A stretch of DNA of 64,000 bases, from the NCBI GenBank assembly GCA_036511595.1, contig DATCBY010000065.1, forward strand, positions 1 to 64,000. The letters are read 5' to 3'. The position numbers were made by a program, and so were the translations under genes. The stretch comes from DASZQY01 sp036511595. Its GTDB lineage: Bacteria > Pseudomonadota > Alphaproteobacteria > Rhizobiales > Kaistiaceae. Positions 53,884 through 62,449 of the stretch are shown one piece after another (within the stretch, counting starts at the first letter, position 1; each line of letters begins with the position of its first letter). Under the pieces are notes generated by a model. That model saw only the letters and a list, made by a program, of their open reading frames with translations. It did not search any database and was not told where the DNA came from.

Positions 53884-56800
53884 TTACGTCTGGTTCTCTG
53901 AGAGCGAGGCTACCAATGTCTTGTCTATCCGGCCGGTGACCGGAACGCCGGCCTTTTGTTGGTAGGCTTTTACTGCGTCGACGGTCTTCTGGCCGATCTT
54001 GCCATCGGCCGGCCCGGGGTCGTAGCCGGCGTCGGCGAGCAGCGTCTGGATCTTCGCGACCAGCGCCTGCTGGTCGGCGACGCTGATCGACGGCGCGCCG
54101 TCGTCCCAGTTGCCCTTTGGCGCGGCGACGGCGTTAGCCTCGACCAGCGGGGCCTTGGCATGCCAGGCGGAGACCGACGCGCGCGCCTTGGCCAGATCGG
54201 CCGGGCTCATCGCCTTGGCGACCTCGTCGCGGCGGGCGGAGGCATCGGTGTCGCCCTGCGAAGCGGCGATCGCGAACCACTTGTAGGATTCGACCAGGTC
54301 CTGCGTTGCACCGAGACCGCGGGCGTAGATCACGCCGAGATTGTACTGGCTGTCGCGGACGCCGTAGTTGCCGGCCGCGATGAACCACTGCAGCGCCTTG
54401 TCGTGATCGGGCACGCCGTCGACGCCCTCGCTGAGCAGGACGGCGAGGTTGTGCATGGCGTTGATGTTGCCCTGGTCGGAGGCGCGCTGGTACCAGTTGA
54501 CGGCCGTCGTGAGATCCTTGGTCACGCCCTGGCCGCGCTCGTAGAGGCTGGCGAGGCGGTATTGCGCGACGGCGATGCCGCCGTCGGCGGCCTTGGCGTA
54601 CCACACCGCCGCCTTGGAGAGATCGGCCGGCACGTGCGCGCCCTCGGCGTAGCGCGCGGCGATCTCAAACTCCGCGCCGGGATCGCCGGCGTTGGCGGCC
54701 GCCAGAAGCTTTGGCGGCCCGAGCGCCGGATCGAGGCCACCGACGGTGGCCGGCGTGGAAGTCCCCTGGACGCCCGCATCGGCCTTGGCGTCGGCGGAGG
54801 CGAGCATCACGGGCGCGGCGGGGTCGGCGGCTGCGGTGGAGGCGCCGCTGAAGCCGGTGGCCTCTGGCGCCGGTGAGACGCCGGCCAAAGGTGCGGCCGC
54901 CGCGTCCGGCTGGGCAAAGGTGACTTGCGGCGTGGGATTGGCACTCGGCGGGATGAGCGCCTCCGTCGCCGCTGCCGGTGGCGACGCCGGGGCGGTCGCG
55001 TCGAGTATCTGGCGTACCGTCTTCGGGGCATCGGCTGCCACCACCACCGCGGGTCTGGCGCTGATCCCGGCGGCGACGTGTTCAATCGCCGGCGCGAACT
55101 TGCCGTAGAGCTGCATGGCACCGATGGCCAGCACGATCGCCGCCGCGGCCAGCAGCAGCGGGCGCTTGCGGCTGCGGATCGCCTGACTGATGCGCGCGAA
55201 GGCGCCCGGCTTGCGCTCCTCGCCGTCGCCGGCCTTGGCGGCGGCATCCGCCGGACCCTGAAGCGAGGCGGCTTCGCTCGCCACGGCCTGCGCCGCGCGC
55301 CGCGCCGCCGCGATGAAGTCCGCGCGCCGCGCGGCGGCCTTCTGGTCGATTTGCACGACCGGCATCGCCGGTACGAAGGCAGCGGTCGGCGCCATCGCGA
55401 CGGGCTCCGGCGCCGCGTCAACCGCTTGCCCGCGCAGAGCGACACCCCACGCCCGGTCCAGCTCGCCATGCGTTGGCGTCGATACCGGCTCTGGCGGCGC
55501 AGGGCTGACCGCGCGCTGGGTTACATCCGATTCAAGGCGGCTCAGGCGCTCGACCACCTGATTCATCGCCTCGCTCACCGATTCGAGGCGAGCGCGGGTC
55601 GTGTCCTGCGTATCCTGGGTGCTGCCCGTCGCGGTCTTCAGGCCATCGAGATCGCGCATCAGGCCGCGGATGAGATCCGCGTCGGTGTCGTTGCCGGCGA
55701 CCATCTCGGAGAGTTCGCTCACTGCCTTGCGCGCCTCGGCGCGCGCCGTGGCGATCGACTCCTGCGCGGTATCGGCGAGCGCCGCCTGCACGCGATCGAG
55801 CGTCTCCTCGACCTGGTGCAGCGCGCTGATCTGCGGCTTGTTCTGTTCGAGTTCGCCCGCCAGGCGGGCTATCTGGGCCTCAAGCGTGGCAAGCGCCGGG
55901 CCATCGTCCCTGGCGCCAGCGACGGTCTCGAGTTGCGCGGCGAGGTCGCGGATCTGCGCTTCCAGGTGTTCGGTATTTGGCAACGGCGCCAGCACCGGCT
56001 CATGGCTGGTCACCTGATCGCGGAGCGTGCCGAGGTCGCGGCGAATGGCGGCAATCTCGGAGAGCGGCACCTTGCTGCCGGCGATCTCCTCGCGCATCGT
56101 GCCGATCTGACGACGCATGCCCTCGATCTCGGTGGGCAATATCTGGTTGCCGGTGACCTCCTTGCGGAGGGCGCCGATCTGCCGGCGGATGCCTTCGATC
56201 TCGGTGACCGGAACATGGTTGCCGGCGACTTCCGTGCGCAGCGCGCCAATTTCGCTCCGGATAGCGGCGATCTGCGACGGCGGCACCTGGGTCCCGGCGA
56301 CATCCTTGCGCAGCGCCCCGATCTCCGCCTTGATCACGTCGAGTGCGACCGAAGGCTCCTTCTGCGACGCATTCAGCCGATCGATGCGCTCGGTGATCGC
56401 CTGCAGGCGCTCGTGCACATGCTCGATCGCGGCGCGCTCCTGCGAATTGTCGGAGAGGCCGCCGAGACGCCCGACAATTTCTTCAAGCCGGCCTTCGAGC
56501 GTCCGCTGCACGGTTTCGAGCGCGGCGGCCTGCGGGCGCGTCGCCTCCTCGACCGCGCCGCCAAGACGATCGGCGATCTGCTCGATACTGTCCTGGAAAC
56601 GCTGCTGCGCTGCCTCCATGTCGATGGTCTGAGGCGCCGTCTCGATGAGGCCGTTGAGGCGCCCGGCTATGTCGTTCAGTTGCCCGTCAAGACGCTGGCC
56701 GATGACGCGGAGGACCGCGGCTTGCGGCGCCGGGTCGAAGTTACGGAGGCGCTCGGTAATTTCGGTCAGCCGCTCGTCGAGGCGCTGCTCGGCGGTGCGG

Positions 56801-58413
56801 ATGGCGGCCGCCTGCGGCGCCGGATCGAGGAAATTGCCGAGGCGCTCGGCGATTTCGGTCAGCCGCCCGTCCAGTCGCTGCTCGACGGTCTCGATCGCCG
56901 CTACGTGGGCACTGGTGTCGCGCAGGCTTTCGATGCGACCGACGATATCCTCCAGCCGTACTTCCAGGCGTTCCACCGCCGGATCAGCGCGACGTATCGA
57001 TACGGCAGCCTCGATGGCGCGGCCGAGCTCAGCAACTTTCATTTCCAGGCGTTGCACGGCGCGGGGGCTGTCGTCGGCTTCGAGCGCGCTGCGCAAGGAG
57101 GCGACCTCGGCGCTCAGCGCGTCGAGACGATCACGGTCCGGCAGGGTGCGTTTGAGATCGTCGAACTGGACGGCGATACCCTCATGGAGGCCCTCCAGCG
57201 CGCCCTGGCGGGCGCCGCCTTCGATCATGCCGCGCAGGTTTTCGAGATCGCCGCGAATAGTCGTCAGCAAGTCGCGGTCGAGCGGCCGTTCGGCGGCCAG
57301 CGCGTCGATGCGCTGGGCAACATCGAAGACCGCGCCGTGGCCTTCCGCGCCGATGCGGCTGATCGCCGACACCTGCTCGGAAAGGGCGCCAAGGTCGGTG
57401 CGCAATGCCCCCATGGCGGCGGCCAGCGCCTTCTGGTCGCGGCGCATGGCGAGCGTTTCGGCTCGATCGTCGATCGCGCGCTGGTGGACGGAAATCTCGC
57501 GGATTGCCGAGGCGATATCCGCCTCTTTCTTTGGCTTCAGGCGGGCGGCCTCGCTTTGCGCCAGGCGCTCCCCGATCTCGGCAAGACGCTGCTCAATGCG
57601 TTCGATGTGTTCGACCGTGGCGGCGGGAGGCGCCGGCGGCTGTGGCTGCGCCTCGACCGCCGGGCGGCTGTCGAGGCGGGCGCGGGCGCTGTCGATGCGC
57701 TCCTCCAGCGTTTGGAGCGCCGCGTCGATGGCGGCGGTCGGCGGAGGTGGTGGCGCCTTGACGGGAGCAGGCGGCGCCGGCCGGATGGCGGGCGCGGACG
57801 GCTCGGCGAGGAGCGTATTGAGACGAGCGCGAATGTCGTCAAGCGTCAATGCACGCGGTGCCTCCGGCGGCGGCTCGGCAATGCGCTGCTGCATGGCGGC
57901 GATGCGCCGGTCGAGTTCGCTGATGGCCTCGCTCACCCGTGCGGTGTCGGCTGCGCGGGGCGGCGGCGCCGCCGCGCGTCCGCGCAATCCCTCGACCATC
58001 GAGCGCGCCTGTTCGTCCGCATTGTCGACCTCGCGCGCGAGATCCCTGACCATGGTCGTGACCTCCTGAAAAAGCCGGGGCCGTTCGCTGGCTCCGCGCG
58101 GAGCGCTGCTGAGACGGGCGACGGATCGTTCAATGGCGTCGAGACGGCGCGGCAGGGCGGAAATCGCGGCGCGCGAGGTTTCGCTCATGGCCGCAATACG
58201 GCCCGTGAGCGCCTGCATTGAGCGGGCGAGGTCGCCGGCGGCGGCCTCTTCGTCGGATTTCTGCTGCTCGGGCGCGGGATCGGCGTATTTGTCGCCGAGC
58301 ACCTGCTTCAGCCATTCGGCCACCGGCACCCCCGAGAGGCGAGCCGCCTCGAGGATGGCATCGCGCGTTTCCGCATCGACGCCCTTCAAATTCCACGGCA
58401 ACCCCGATTTCAT
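53884..58413 (-). CDS. PodJ-like polar localisation protein (coiled coil, TM, SEL1, peptidoglycan-binding)
   Basis: A 1509-residue protein. It starts Met-Lys-Ser-Gly-Leu-Pro-Trp-Asn-Leu-Lys-Gly-Val, with AGGGG eight bases upstream of ATG 58413. About 1000 residues of coiled coil follow, including two tandem repeat blocks (about 508-654 and 697-801). One TM segment lies near 1083-1108, then a Pro/Ala-rich periplasmic linker, four SEL1-like repeats near 1231-1401, and a peptidoglycan-binding type 1 domain at the end (about 1441-1508). This order matches Caulobacter PodJ, which organises the cell pole. It is expected to span the inner membrane with its C-terminus on the cell wall. Confidence 0.88.
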   Translation of the reverse strand: MKSGLPWNLKGVDAETRDAILEAARLSGVPVAEWLKQVLGDKYADPAPEQQKSDEEAAAGDLARSMQALTGRIAAMSETSRAAISALPRRLDAIERSVARLSSAPRGASERPRLFQEVTTMVRDLAREVDNADEQARSMVEGLRGRAAAPPPRAADTARVSEAISELDRRIAAMQQRIAEPPPEAPRALTLDDIRARLNTLLAEPSAPAIRPAPPAPVKAPPPPPTAAIDAALQTLEERIDSARARLDSRPAVEAQPQPPAPPAATVEHIERIEQRLAEIGERLAQSEAARLKPKKEADIASAIREISVHQRAIDDRAETLAMRRDQKALAAAMGALRTDLGALSEQVSAISRIGAEGHGAVFDVAQRIDALAAERPLDRDLLTTIRGDLENLRGMIEGGARQGALEGLHEGIAVQFDDLKRTLPDRDRLDALSAEVASLRSALEADDSPRAVQRLEMKVAELGRAIEAAVSIRRADPAVERLEVRLEDIVGRIESLRDTSAHVAAIETVEQRLDGRLTEIAERLGNFLDPAPQAAAIRTAEQRLDERLTEITERLRNFDPAPQAAVLRVIGQRLDGQLNDIAGRLNGLIETAPQTIDMEAAQQRFQDSIEQIADRLGGAVEEATRPQAAALETVQRTLEGRLEEIVGRLGGLSDNSQERAAIEHVHERLQAITERIDRLNASQKEPSVALDVIKAEIGALRKDVAGTQVPPSQIAAIRSEIGALRTEVAGNHVPVTEIEGIRRQIGALRKEVTGNQILPTEIEGMRRQIGTMREEIAGSKVPLSEIAAIRRDLGTLRDQVTSHEPVLAPLPNTEHLEAQIRDLAAQLETVAGARDDGPALATLEAQIARLAGELEQNKPQISALHQVEETLDRVQAALADTAQESIATARAEARKAVSELSEMVAGNDTDADLIRGLMRDLDGLKTATGSTQDTQDTTRARLESVSEAMNQVVERLSRLESDVTQRAVSPAPPEPVSTPTHGELDRAWGVALRGQAVDAAPEPVAMAPTAAFVPAMPVVQIDQKAAARRADFIAAARRAAQAVASEAASLQGPADAAAKAGDGEERKPGAFARISQAIRSRKRPLLLAAAAIVLAIGAMQLYGKFAPAIEHVAAGISARPAVVVAADAPKTVRQILDATAPASPPAAATEALIPPSANPTPQVTFAQPDAAAAPLAGVSPAPEATGFSGASTAAADPAAPVMLASADAKADAGVQGTSTPATVGGLDPALGPPKLLAAANAGDPGAEFEIAARYAEGAHVPADLSKAAVWYAKAADGGIAVAQYRLASLYERGQGVTKDLTTAVNWYQRASDQGNINAMHNLAVLLSEGVDGVPDHDKALQWFIAAGNYGVRDSQYNLGVIYARGLGATQDLVESYKWFAIAASQGDTDASARRDEVAKAMSPADLAKARASVSAWHAKAPLVEANAVAAPKGNWDDGAPSISVADQQALVAKIQTLLADAGYDPGPADGKIGQKTVDAVKAYQQKAGVPVTGRIDKTLVASLSENQT
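56011..56322 (-). repeat. 4.3 tandem 72-bp repeats in the PodJ-like gene
   Basis: Translated, the stretch is four 24-residue units of the form Ile-Gly-Ala-Leu-Arg-Lys-Glu-Val-x-Gly-x-x-x-Pro-x-x-Glu-Ile-x-x-Ile-Arg-Arg-Gln plus a third of a fifth. Length is exactly 13 x 24 bases. Copy number may vary between strains. Confidence 0.85.
56450..56890 (-). repeat. Five degenerate ~30-residue amphipathic repeats in the PodJ-like gene
   Basis: Five successive units share Gln-Arg-Leu-Asp-Gly-Arg-Leu-x-Glu-Ile-x-x-Arg-Leu, separated by Pro-Gln-Ala-Ala-x-(Ile/Leu) linkers (30-35 residues each). They suggest past internal duplication of a coiled-coil unit. Boundaries are approximate. Confidence 0.75.
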
Positions 58414-58919
58414 CGCCAGCACCCCTAGCCGCGCATCCGCCGGGCGGCGGTGTTTGCCTGCGGTGCCATCCAGAATCGGGCTCCGCGCGCGGTATCGGGC
58501 TAAGAGTCGGGCCAACATGGTAAATAAGGCGTTAACCGGAAGGCGGCTCGCCAAAGTTTTGGTAACGAGGCTTAACAATCTGTTCGCCGGGACGCCTTCG
58601 GGAACGGCGGAAATCCGCCATAGCGCGCCCTGCTGACGCTGCGACCGCGCGGCCGCGTGTGTCACGGTGGGACGCCGCGGGTCGGGCCCCGCGATTTCGG
58701 TGTCTGCGCCGCCTATCCTGACAACGATTCGCTTTCATCGACCGTTGCCTCGCCGGCTCGCGCGGATATTTGGGCGTTGGATAATGTGAAAAACGAGGTG
58801 GCAAGGGGTTTACACGGGCGGAGAGGGGGAATAAACCGGACAGGTATTTATTCCTGTCCCCGCAGCTCGCGCGTGCTTCGCTTGTCGACGCAAGGGCAGG
58901 GTCGGCACGGAGGGGCCTG
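58414..58919. other. Divergent intergenic region with a palindromic element
   Basis: About 500 bp between the PodJ-like gene and the S24-type regulator. GGACAGG-TATTTATT-CCTGTCC is a perfect 22-bp dyad at 58838-58859. An overlapping AATAAA (58830-58835) and TTTATT (58847-58852) pair gives an alternative hairpin. The dyad lies about 60 bp before the regulator start and may be its own operator. No gene seen. Confidence 0.6.
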
Positions 58920-59564
58920 GTGCTGTCCCATGGGCGTATCTGGTCGGCGATCGATCGCCTTGCCGCGCGGAACGAGCTGACCGCATCGGGGCTCGCGCGG
59001 CGCGCCGGTCTCGATCCGACCACCTTCAACAAATCGAAACGGGCTTCGGCCGATGGACGGCTGCGCTGGCCATCGACGGAGAGCATCGCGAAAATTCTGG
59101 ATGCCACGCGCACCGAAATTGGCATGTTCCTTGGTCTTGCCGAAGCGCGCGCGCCGCGCGCCGCGCGCCGTTCCTCCCGCGAGGTCCCGTTGCTCGGCAT
59201 GGCCGAGGCCGGCGCCGGAGGCTTCTTCGACGATGATGGCTTTCCTTCCGGGCATGGGTGGGATCAGGTCCAGCTCCCGGTCGCCGAGGCCGGCGAGAAT
59301 GTTTTTGCGCTTGAGGTCAGCGGCGACTCCATGTTGCCGCTCTATCGCAAGGGCGACCGGCTGATCGTGGCGCGCGACGTTCCCTTCCGGCGTGGCGATC
59401 GGGTCGTTGTGCGCACTGCCGACGGCGAGGTGATGGCGAAGATTCTGCAGAGGAAGACCACCCGCCTGCTAGAACTCGGCTCGCTCAATCCGGCGCACAA
59501 GCCGCGCACGCTGGCGCTGAAGGACGTCGACTGGATCGCGCGGATCGTCTGGGCGAGTCAGTGA
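58920..59564 (+). CDS. HTH regulator with S24/LexA-type peptidase domain
   Basis: A 214-residue cI/LexA-like protein from GTG 58920 (GGAGGGG upstream). The N-terminal half is a helix-turn-helix (Leu-Thr-Ala-Ser-Gly-Leu-Ala-Arg-Arg-Ala-Gly-Leu-Asp-Pro-Thr-Thr-Phe-Asn), and the C-terminal half a S24 domain with Ser in Val-Ser-Gly-Asp-Ser-Met-Leu-Pro-Leu and Lys in Glu-Val-Met-Ala-Lys-Ile-Leu, forming the Ser-Lys dyad. A cleavage-type Ala-Gly site is possible near Glu-Ala-Gly-Ala-Gly-Gly. It is not LexA itself. Chromosomal homologues are widespread in Rhizobiales, so a prophage origin is not required. Confidence 0.85.
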   Translation: MLSHGRIWSAIDRLAARNELTASGLARRAGLDPTTFNKSKRASADGRLRWPSTESIAKILDATRTEIGMFLGLAEARAPRAARRSSREVPLLGMAEAGAGGFFDDDGFPSGHGWDQVQLPVAEAGENVFALEVSGDSMLPLYRKGDRLIVARDVPFRRGDRVVVRTADGEVMAKILQRKTTRLLELGSLNPAHKPRTLALKDVDWIARIVWASQ

Positions 59565-60169
59565 AGGCGTCGGCGGCCGGATTGGCGATCGCCGCGGCTA
59601 TCGCCCTTGCCGCCGCGAGCGCAGGTGCCGCGGAGATCGTCCGGCCGGCCGACCGCGACGTCAGTCCGCCCGGCGTCATGCCACTGCCCACCGGCGCCGG
59701 GCCGCTCCTCCGCGAACCCGTGCCGCCGCGGCCGCCCGATCCGGCGCGCTGGCGCCGCTACTTCATGCCGCAGACTTCCGATGCCGCTACGTTCAAAGTC
59801 AACGACATGACCATCCATGTCGCCGGCGTTGCGGCGCTGGCGGCGGACCAGGCCTGCGCCGCGACCGACAGCGGCGCCTGGCCGTGCGGGCAGTCGGCGC
59901 TCTACGCACTGCGACGGTTTCTCCACGGCCGCGCGGTCGAATGCTTCTTTCCCTACGCCGACGGCGTCACCGACGTGACCGCGCCGTGCCGCGTCGGCCG
60001 CGTCGATCTTGGGCTGTGGCTGCTGCGGAACGGCTGGGCGCGGCCGGACGAGCTGGCAACCGATGCCTACCGCGCCGCTGCCAACGCGGCGCGCTGCGCC
60101 AGGCTTGGCGTATGGCGCGAAGAGACTCCGTCCACGGATTGTCCGGCGCCCGGGCAGACAAAAAGCTAG
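59561..60169 (+). CDS. Exported thermonuclease-like (SNase fold) protein, possibly degenerate
   Basis: A 202-residue protein with a signal peptide (Gly-Leu-Ala-Ile-Ala-Ala-Ala-Ile-Ala-Leu-Ala-Ala-Ala-Ser). The C-terminal half follows the SNase layout: a Val-Asn-Asp-Met-Thr-Ile-His-Val-Ala-Gly-Val strand, a helix with Arg-Arg-Phe-Leu-His-Gly-Arg, and Leu-Leu-Arg-Asn-Gly-Trp-Ala-Arg. The usual Arg-Leu-x-Gly-Ile-Asp-Ala-Pro-Glu catalytic loop is replaced by Ala-Ala-Leu-Ala-Ala, so nuclease activity is doubtful. Four cysteines could form disulfides. GTG start overlaps the regulator stop. Confidence 0.65.
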   Translation: MKASAAGLAIAAAIALAAASAGAAEIVRPADRDVSPPGVMPLPTGAGPLLREPVPPRPPDPARWRRYFMPQTSDAATFKVNDMTIHVAGVAALAADQACAATDSGAWPCGQSALYALRRFLHGRAVECFFPYADGVTDVTAPCRVGRVDLGLWLLRNGWARPDELATDAYRAAANAARCARLGVWREETPSTDCPAPGQTKS

Positions 60170-61836
60170 GCGACCAGCTCCCCGGCGAGAGCGCGTGCGA
60201 TGAGCGCGCGCGTTTCGGATACGCCGTAGATCGCCACGAACGAGCCGAAACGGGGCCCGCGCTCCTGTCCGAGCAGAATCTCGTAAAGCGTCGAGAACCA
60301 CGCCACCGATACGCCCGGACCTCCCGTCGGCCCCTTCCGTTTGCTGTCCTGATAGCGCGCGAGCGGGCGGGCAACATCGAGGATCGCCGTCTGGATCGTC
60401 TCGGGATCGGCGTCGGCGGCAAGGGCGGCAAGCCGGCCGTCGAGGGCGGCAAGCGCGGCGCGCTCGATCTCGTCGGGCGCCCGGAACACTTTCTTCGGCA
60501 GGACAAAGTCGTTGTAGTAGCGCACGGCATAGCCGACCAGCTCGTCAAGCTTCGGGTGCGTCGCCGGCGTCACGCCATCGATATGCCGCTGGATGAAGCC
60601 CCACAGCACCGTCTTTTCGTGGGTGTTCGACGCGCTGGCGAGATTGAGGAGCATGGTGAAGGTCACCGGCATGTCGATCGTCGGCGGCCGGCCGGCGTGA
60701 ATGTGCCAGACAGGATTGCCGAGCTTGTGCTCATCGCTCTGCGCAGCGTAGCGCGCCAGGAAATCGAAATACTCGTCGACCGCCTTCGGGATGACGTCGA
60801 AATAGAGCTTCTTCGCCGCGCGCGGCCGTTGAAACATGTAGAGCGACAGGCTCTCGGGCGCCGCATAGGTCAGCCACTCGTCGATCGTGAGGCCGTTACC
60901 CTTCGACTTGGAAATCTTCTGACCGTTCTCATCGAGGAAGAGTTCGTAGTTGAAGCCCTCCGGCGGCTCGCTGCCCAGCGCGGCGCAAATGCGCGTCGAC
61001 AGTTTGACCGAGTCGATCAGGTCCTTGCCCGACATCTCGTAGTCGATGCCAAGCGCCGCCCAGCGCATCGCCCAGTCCGCCTTCCACTGGCACTTGACCG
61101 CGCCCCCGGTGACCGGAACCTCGGTGACCGCGTCGCCATTGTGCGGATCGCGGAAGACGATGGTGCCGGCGCCGACGTGGCGCTCCAGGATCGGCACCTG
61201 CAGCACCGCGCCGCTTTTCGGCGAGATCGGCAGGAACGGCGCGTACGACTGCTGCCGTTCCTCGCGCAAGGACGGCAGCATGATCGCCATCACCTCGTCG
61301 TAGAGGGCGAGCATCCTGAGCAGCATCGCGTCGAAACGGCCCGACTTGTAGGTCTCGGTGGCGCTAAGGAATTCGTACGCGAAACCGAAGCGATCGAGGA
61401 ATTTGCGCAGCCGCGCGTTGTTGCCGCCGCCGAAGCTCGCGTATTCGCCGAACGGGTCGGGCACCTTGGTCAGCGGCTGGCCAAGGTAGGCGCGCATCGC
61501 CTCCTGGTTGGGGACGTTGCCCGGCACCTTGCGCAAGCCGTCCATGTCGTCGGAGAAGCAGATGAGGCGTGTCGGAATGCTGTCTTCGGTGAGCAGCCGG
61601 AAGGCGGTGCGCACCATCGTGGTGCGCGCCACTTCGCCGAACGTGCCGATGTGCGGCAGGCCGGACGGTCCGTAGCCGGTCTCGAAGATGATCGCGCCGC
61701 CCACCGGCGGCGGGCCGCGCCGCCTGATACGCTCGACGATCTTCTGCGCCTCCTCGAACGGCCACGCTTTCGAACGCCCGGCTGCTGCGACGAGAGCCGG
61801 CGACAGGTCGAGAGGTGGGAGCGCGGCTTCAGGCAA
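60166..61836 (-). CDS. lysS: Class I lysyl-tRNA synthetase
   Basis: A 556-residue class I LysRS of the archaeal/alphaproteobacterial type. HIGH-like His-Ile-Gly-Thr near 62-65 within Gly-Pro-Ser-Gly-Leu-Pro-His-Ile-Gly, and Lys-Ile-Ser-Lys-Ser-Lys-Gly (KMSKS equivalent) near 310. The C-terminal anticodon domain is helical. The only start in frame giving full length is TTG 61836, with a poor ribosome site. It charges tRNA-Lys, a role filled by a class II enzyme in most other bacteria. Confidence 0.92.
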   Translation of the reverse strand: MPEAALPPLDLSPALVAAAGRSKAWPFEEAQKIVERIRRRGPPPVGGAIIFETGYGPSGLPHIGTFGEVARTTMVRTAFRLLTEDSIPTRLICFSDDMDGLRKVPGNVPNQEAMRAYLGQPLTKVPDPFGEYASFGGGNNARLRKFLDRFGFAYEFLSATETYKSGRFDAMLLRMLALYDEVMAIMLPSLREERQQSYAPFLPISPKSGAVLQVPILERHVGAGTIVFRDPHNGDAVTEVPVTGGAVKCQWKADWAMRWAALGIDYEMSGKDLIDSVKLSTRICAALGSEPPEGFNYELFLDENGQKISKSKGNGLTIDEWLTYAAPESLSLYMFQRPRAAKKLYFDVIPKAVDEYFDFLARYAAQSDEHKLGNPVWHIHAGRPPTIDMPVTFTMLLNLASASNTHEKTVLWGFIQRHIDGVTPATHPKLDELVGYAVRYYNDFVLPKKVFRAPDEIERAALAALDGRLAALAADADPETIQTAILDVARPLARYQDSKRKGPTGGPGVSVAWFSTLYEILLGQERGPRFGSFVAIYGVSETRALIARALAGELVA

Positions 61837-61990
61837 GACAGGAAATCCCAGGGAGAGGCGGAGCGAACCTATGAAGGTGGCACCCCTCCGTCAACGGTAT
61901 GCCGGCGGCCTTCGTTCCCGGCCGCTGCTTGCGATATGATCGGGTAGATTCTAGGGTCGCCGCCGATTTCCCAGCGAGGCACGAGGATCG

Positions 61991-62413
61991 ATGAACCAGA
62001 TGGCGCGACCCATTTCCCATCACGAAGCGCTGATCTACGCCATGGTGACGCTGTCGGCGGCGGACCGCGCCATGACCGACCAGGAACTCCTGAAGATCGG
62101 CGATATCGTCCGCACGATGCCGATCTTCCGGGACTTCGATCAGGATCGGATCGTCGATATCGCCTCAGCGTGCGGGGTGCTGCTCCGCGACGAGGATGGC
62201 CTCGACAACATGCTGGCGATCATTAAGGCGGCGCTGCCGCCGCGTCTCTACGAGACGCTCTACGCCTGCGCCGTCGAAGTCGCCGCCGCCGACCTGCACG
62301 TCGAGCAGGAGGAACTCGTTTTCCTGCAGATGCTGCGCGACGAACTCGAGATCGATGACCTCATCGTCGCCGCGATCGAGCGCAGCGCCCGCGTCCGCTA
62401 TCGGGTGAAGTAA
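61991..62413 (+). CDS. TerB-like helical protein
   Basis: A 140-residue all-alpha protein of the TerB (tellurite resistance) fold. Acidic helix starts at Ser-Ala-Ala-Asp-Arg-Ala-Met-Thr-Asp-Gln-Glu and Val-Ala-Ala-Ala-Asp-Leu-His-Val-Glu-Gln-Glu-Glu are the two Asp/Glu metal-binding helices of the fold. No other ter gene is near, so a stress-related rather than specific tellurite role is likely. It is convergent with the downstream solute-binding protein gene. Confidence 0.85.
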   Translation: MNQMARPISHHEALIYAMVTLSAADRAMTDQELLKIGDIVRTMPIFRDFDQDRIVDIASACGVLLRDEDGLDNMLAIIKAALPPRLYETLYACAVEVAAADLHVEQEELVFLQMLRDELEIDDLIVAAIERSARVRYRVK

Positions 62414-62449
62414 CGCGGCAGCGGCCGTGGCCGGAGCCAGAATACAGCC

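Noticed and set aside
54925..58221. A 1098-codon open frame on the plus strand opposite the PodJ-like gene
   Set aside because: It mirrors the codon structure of the minus-strand gene, has arginine-rich low-complexity sequence and no ribosome site; a GC-rich antisense shadow.
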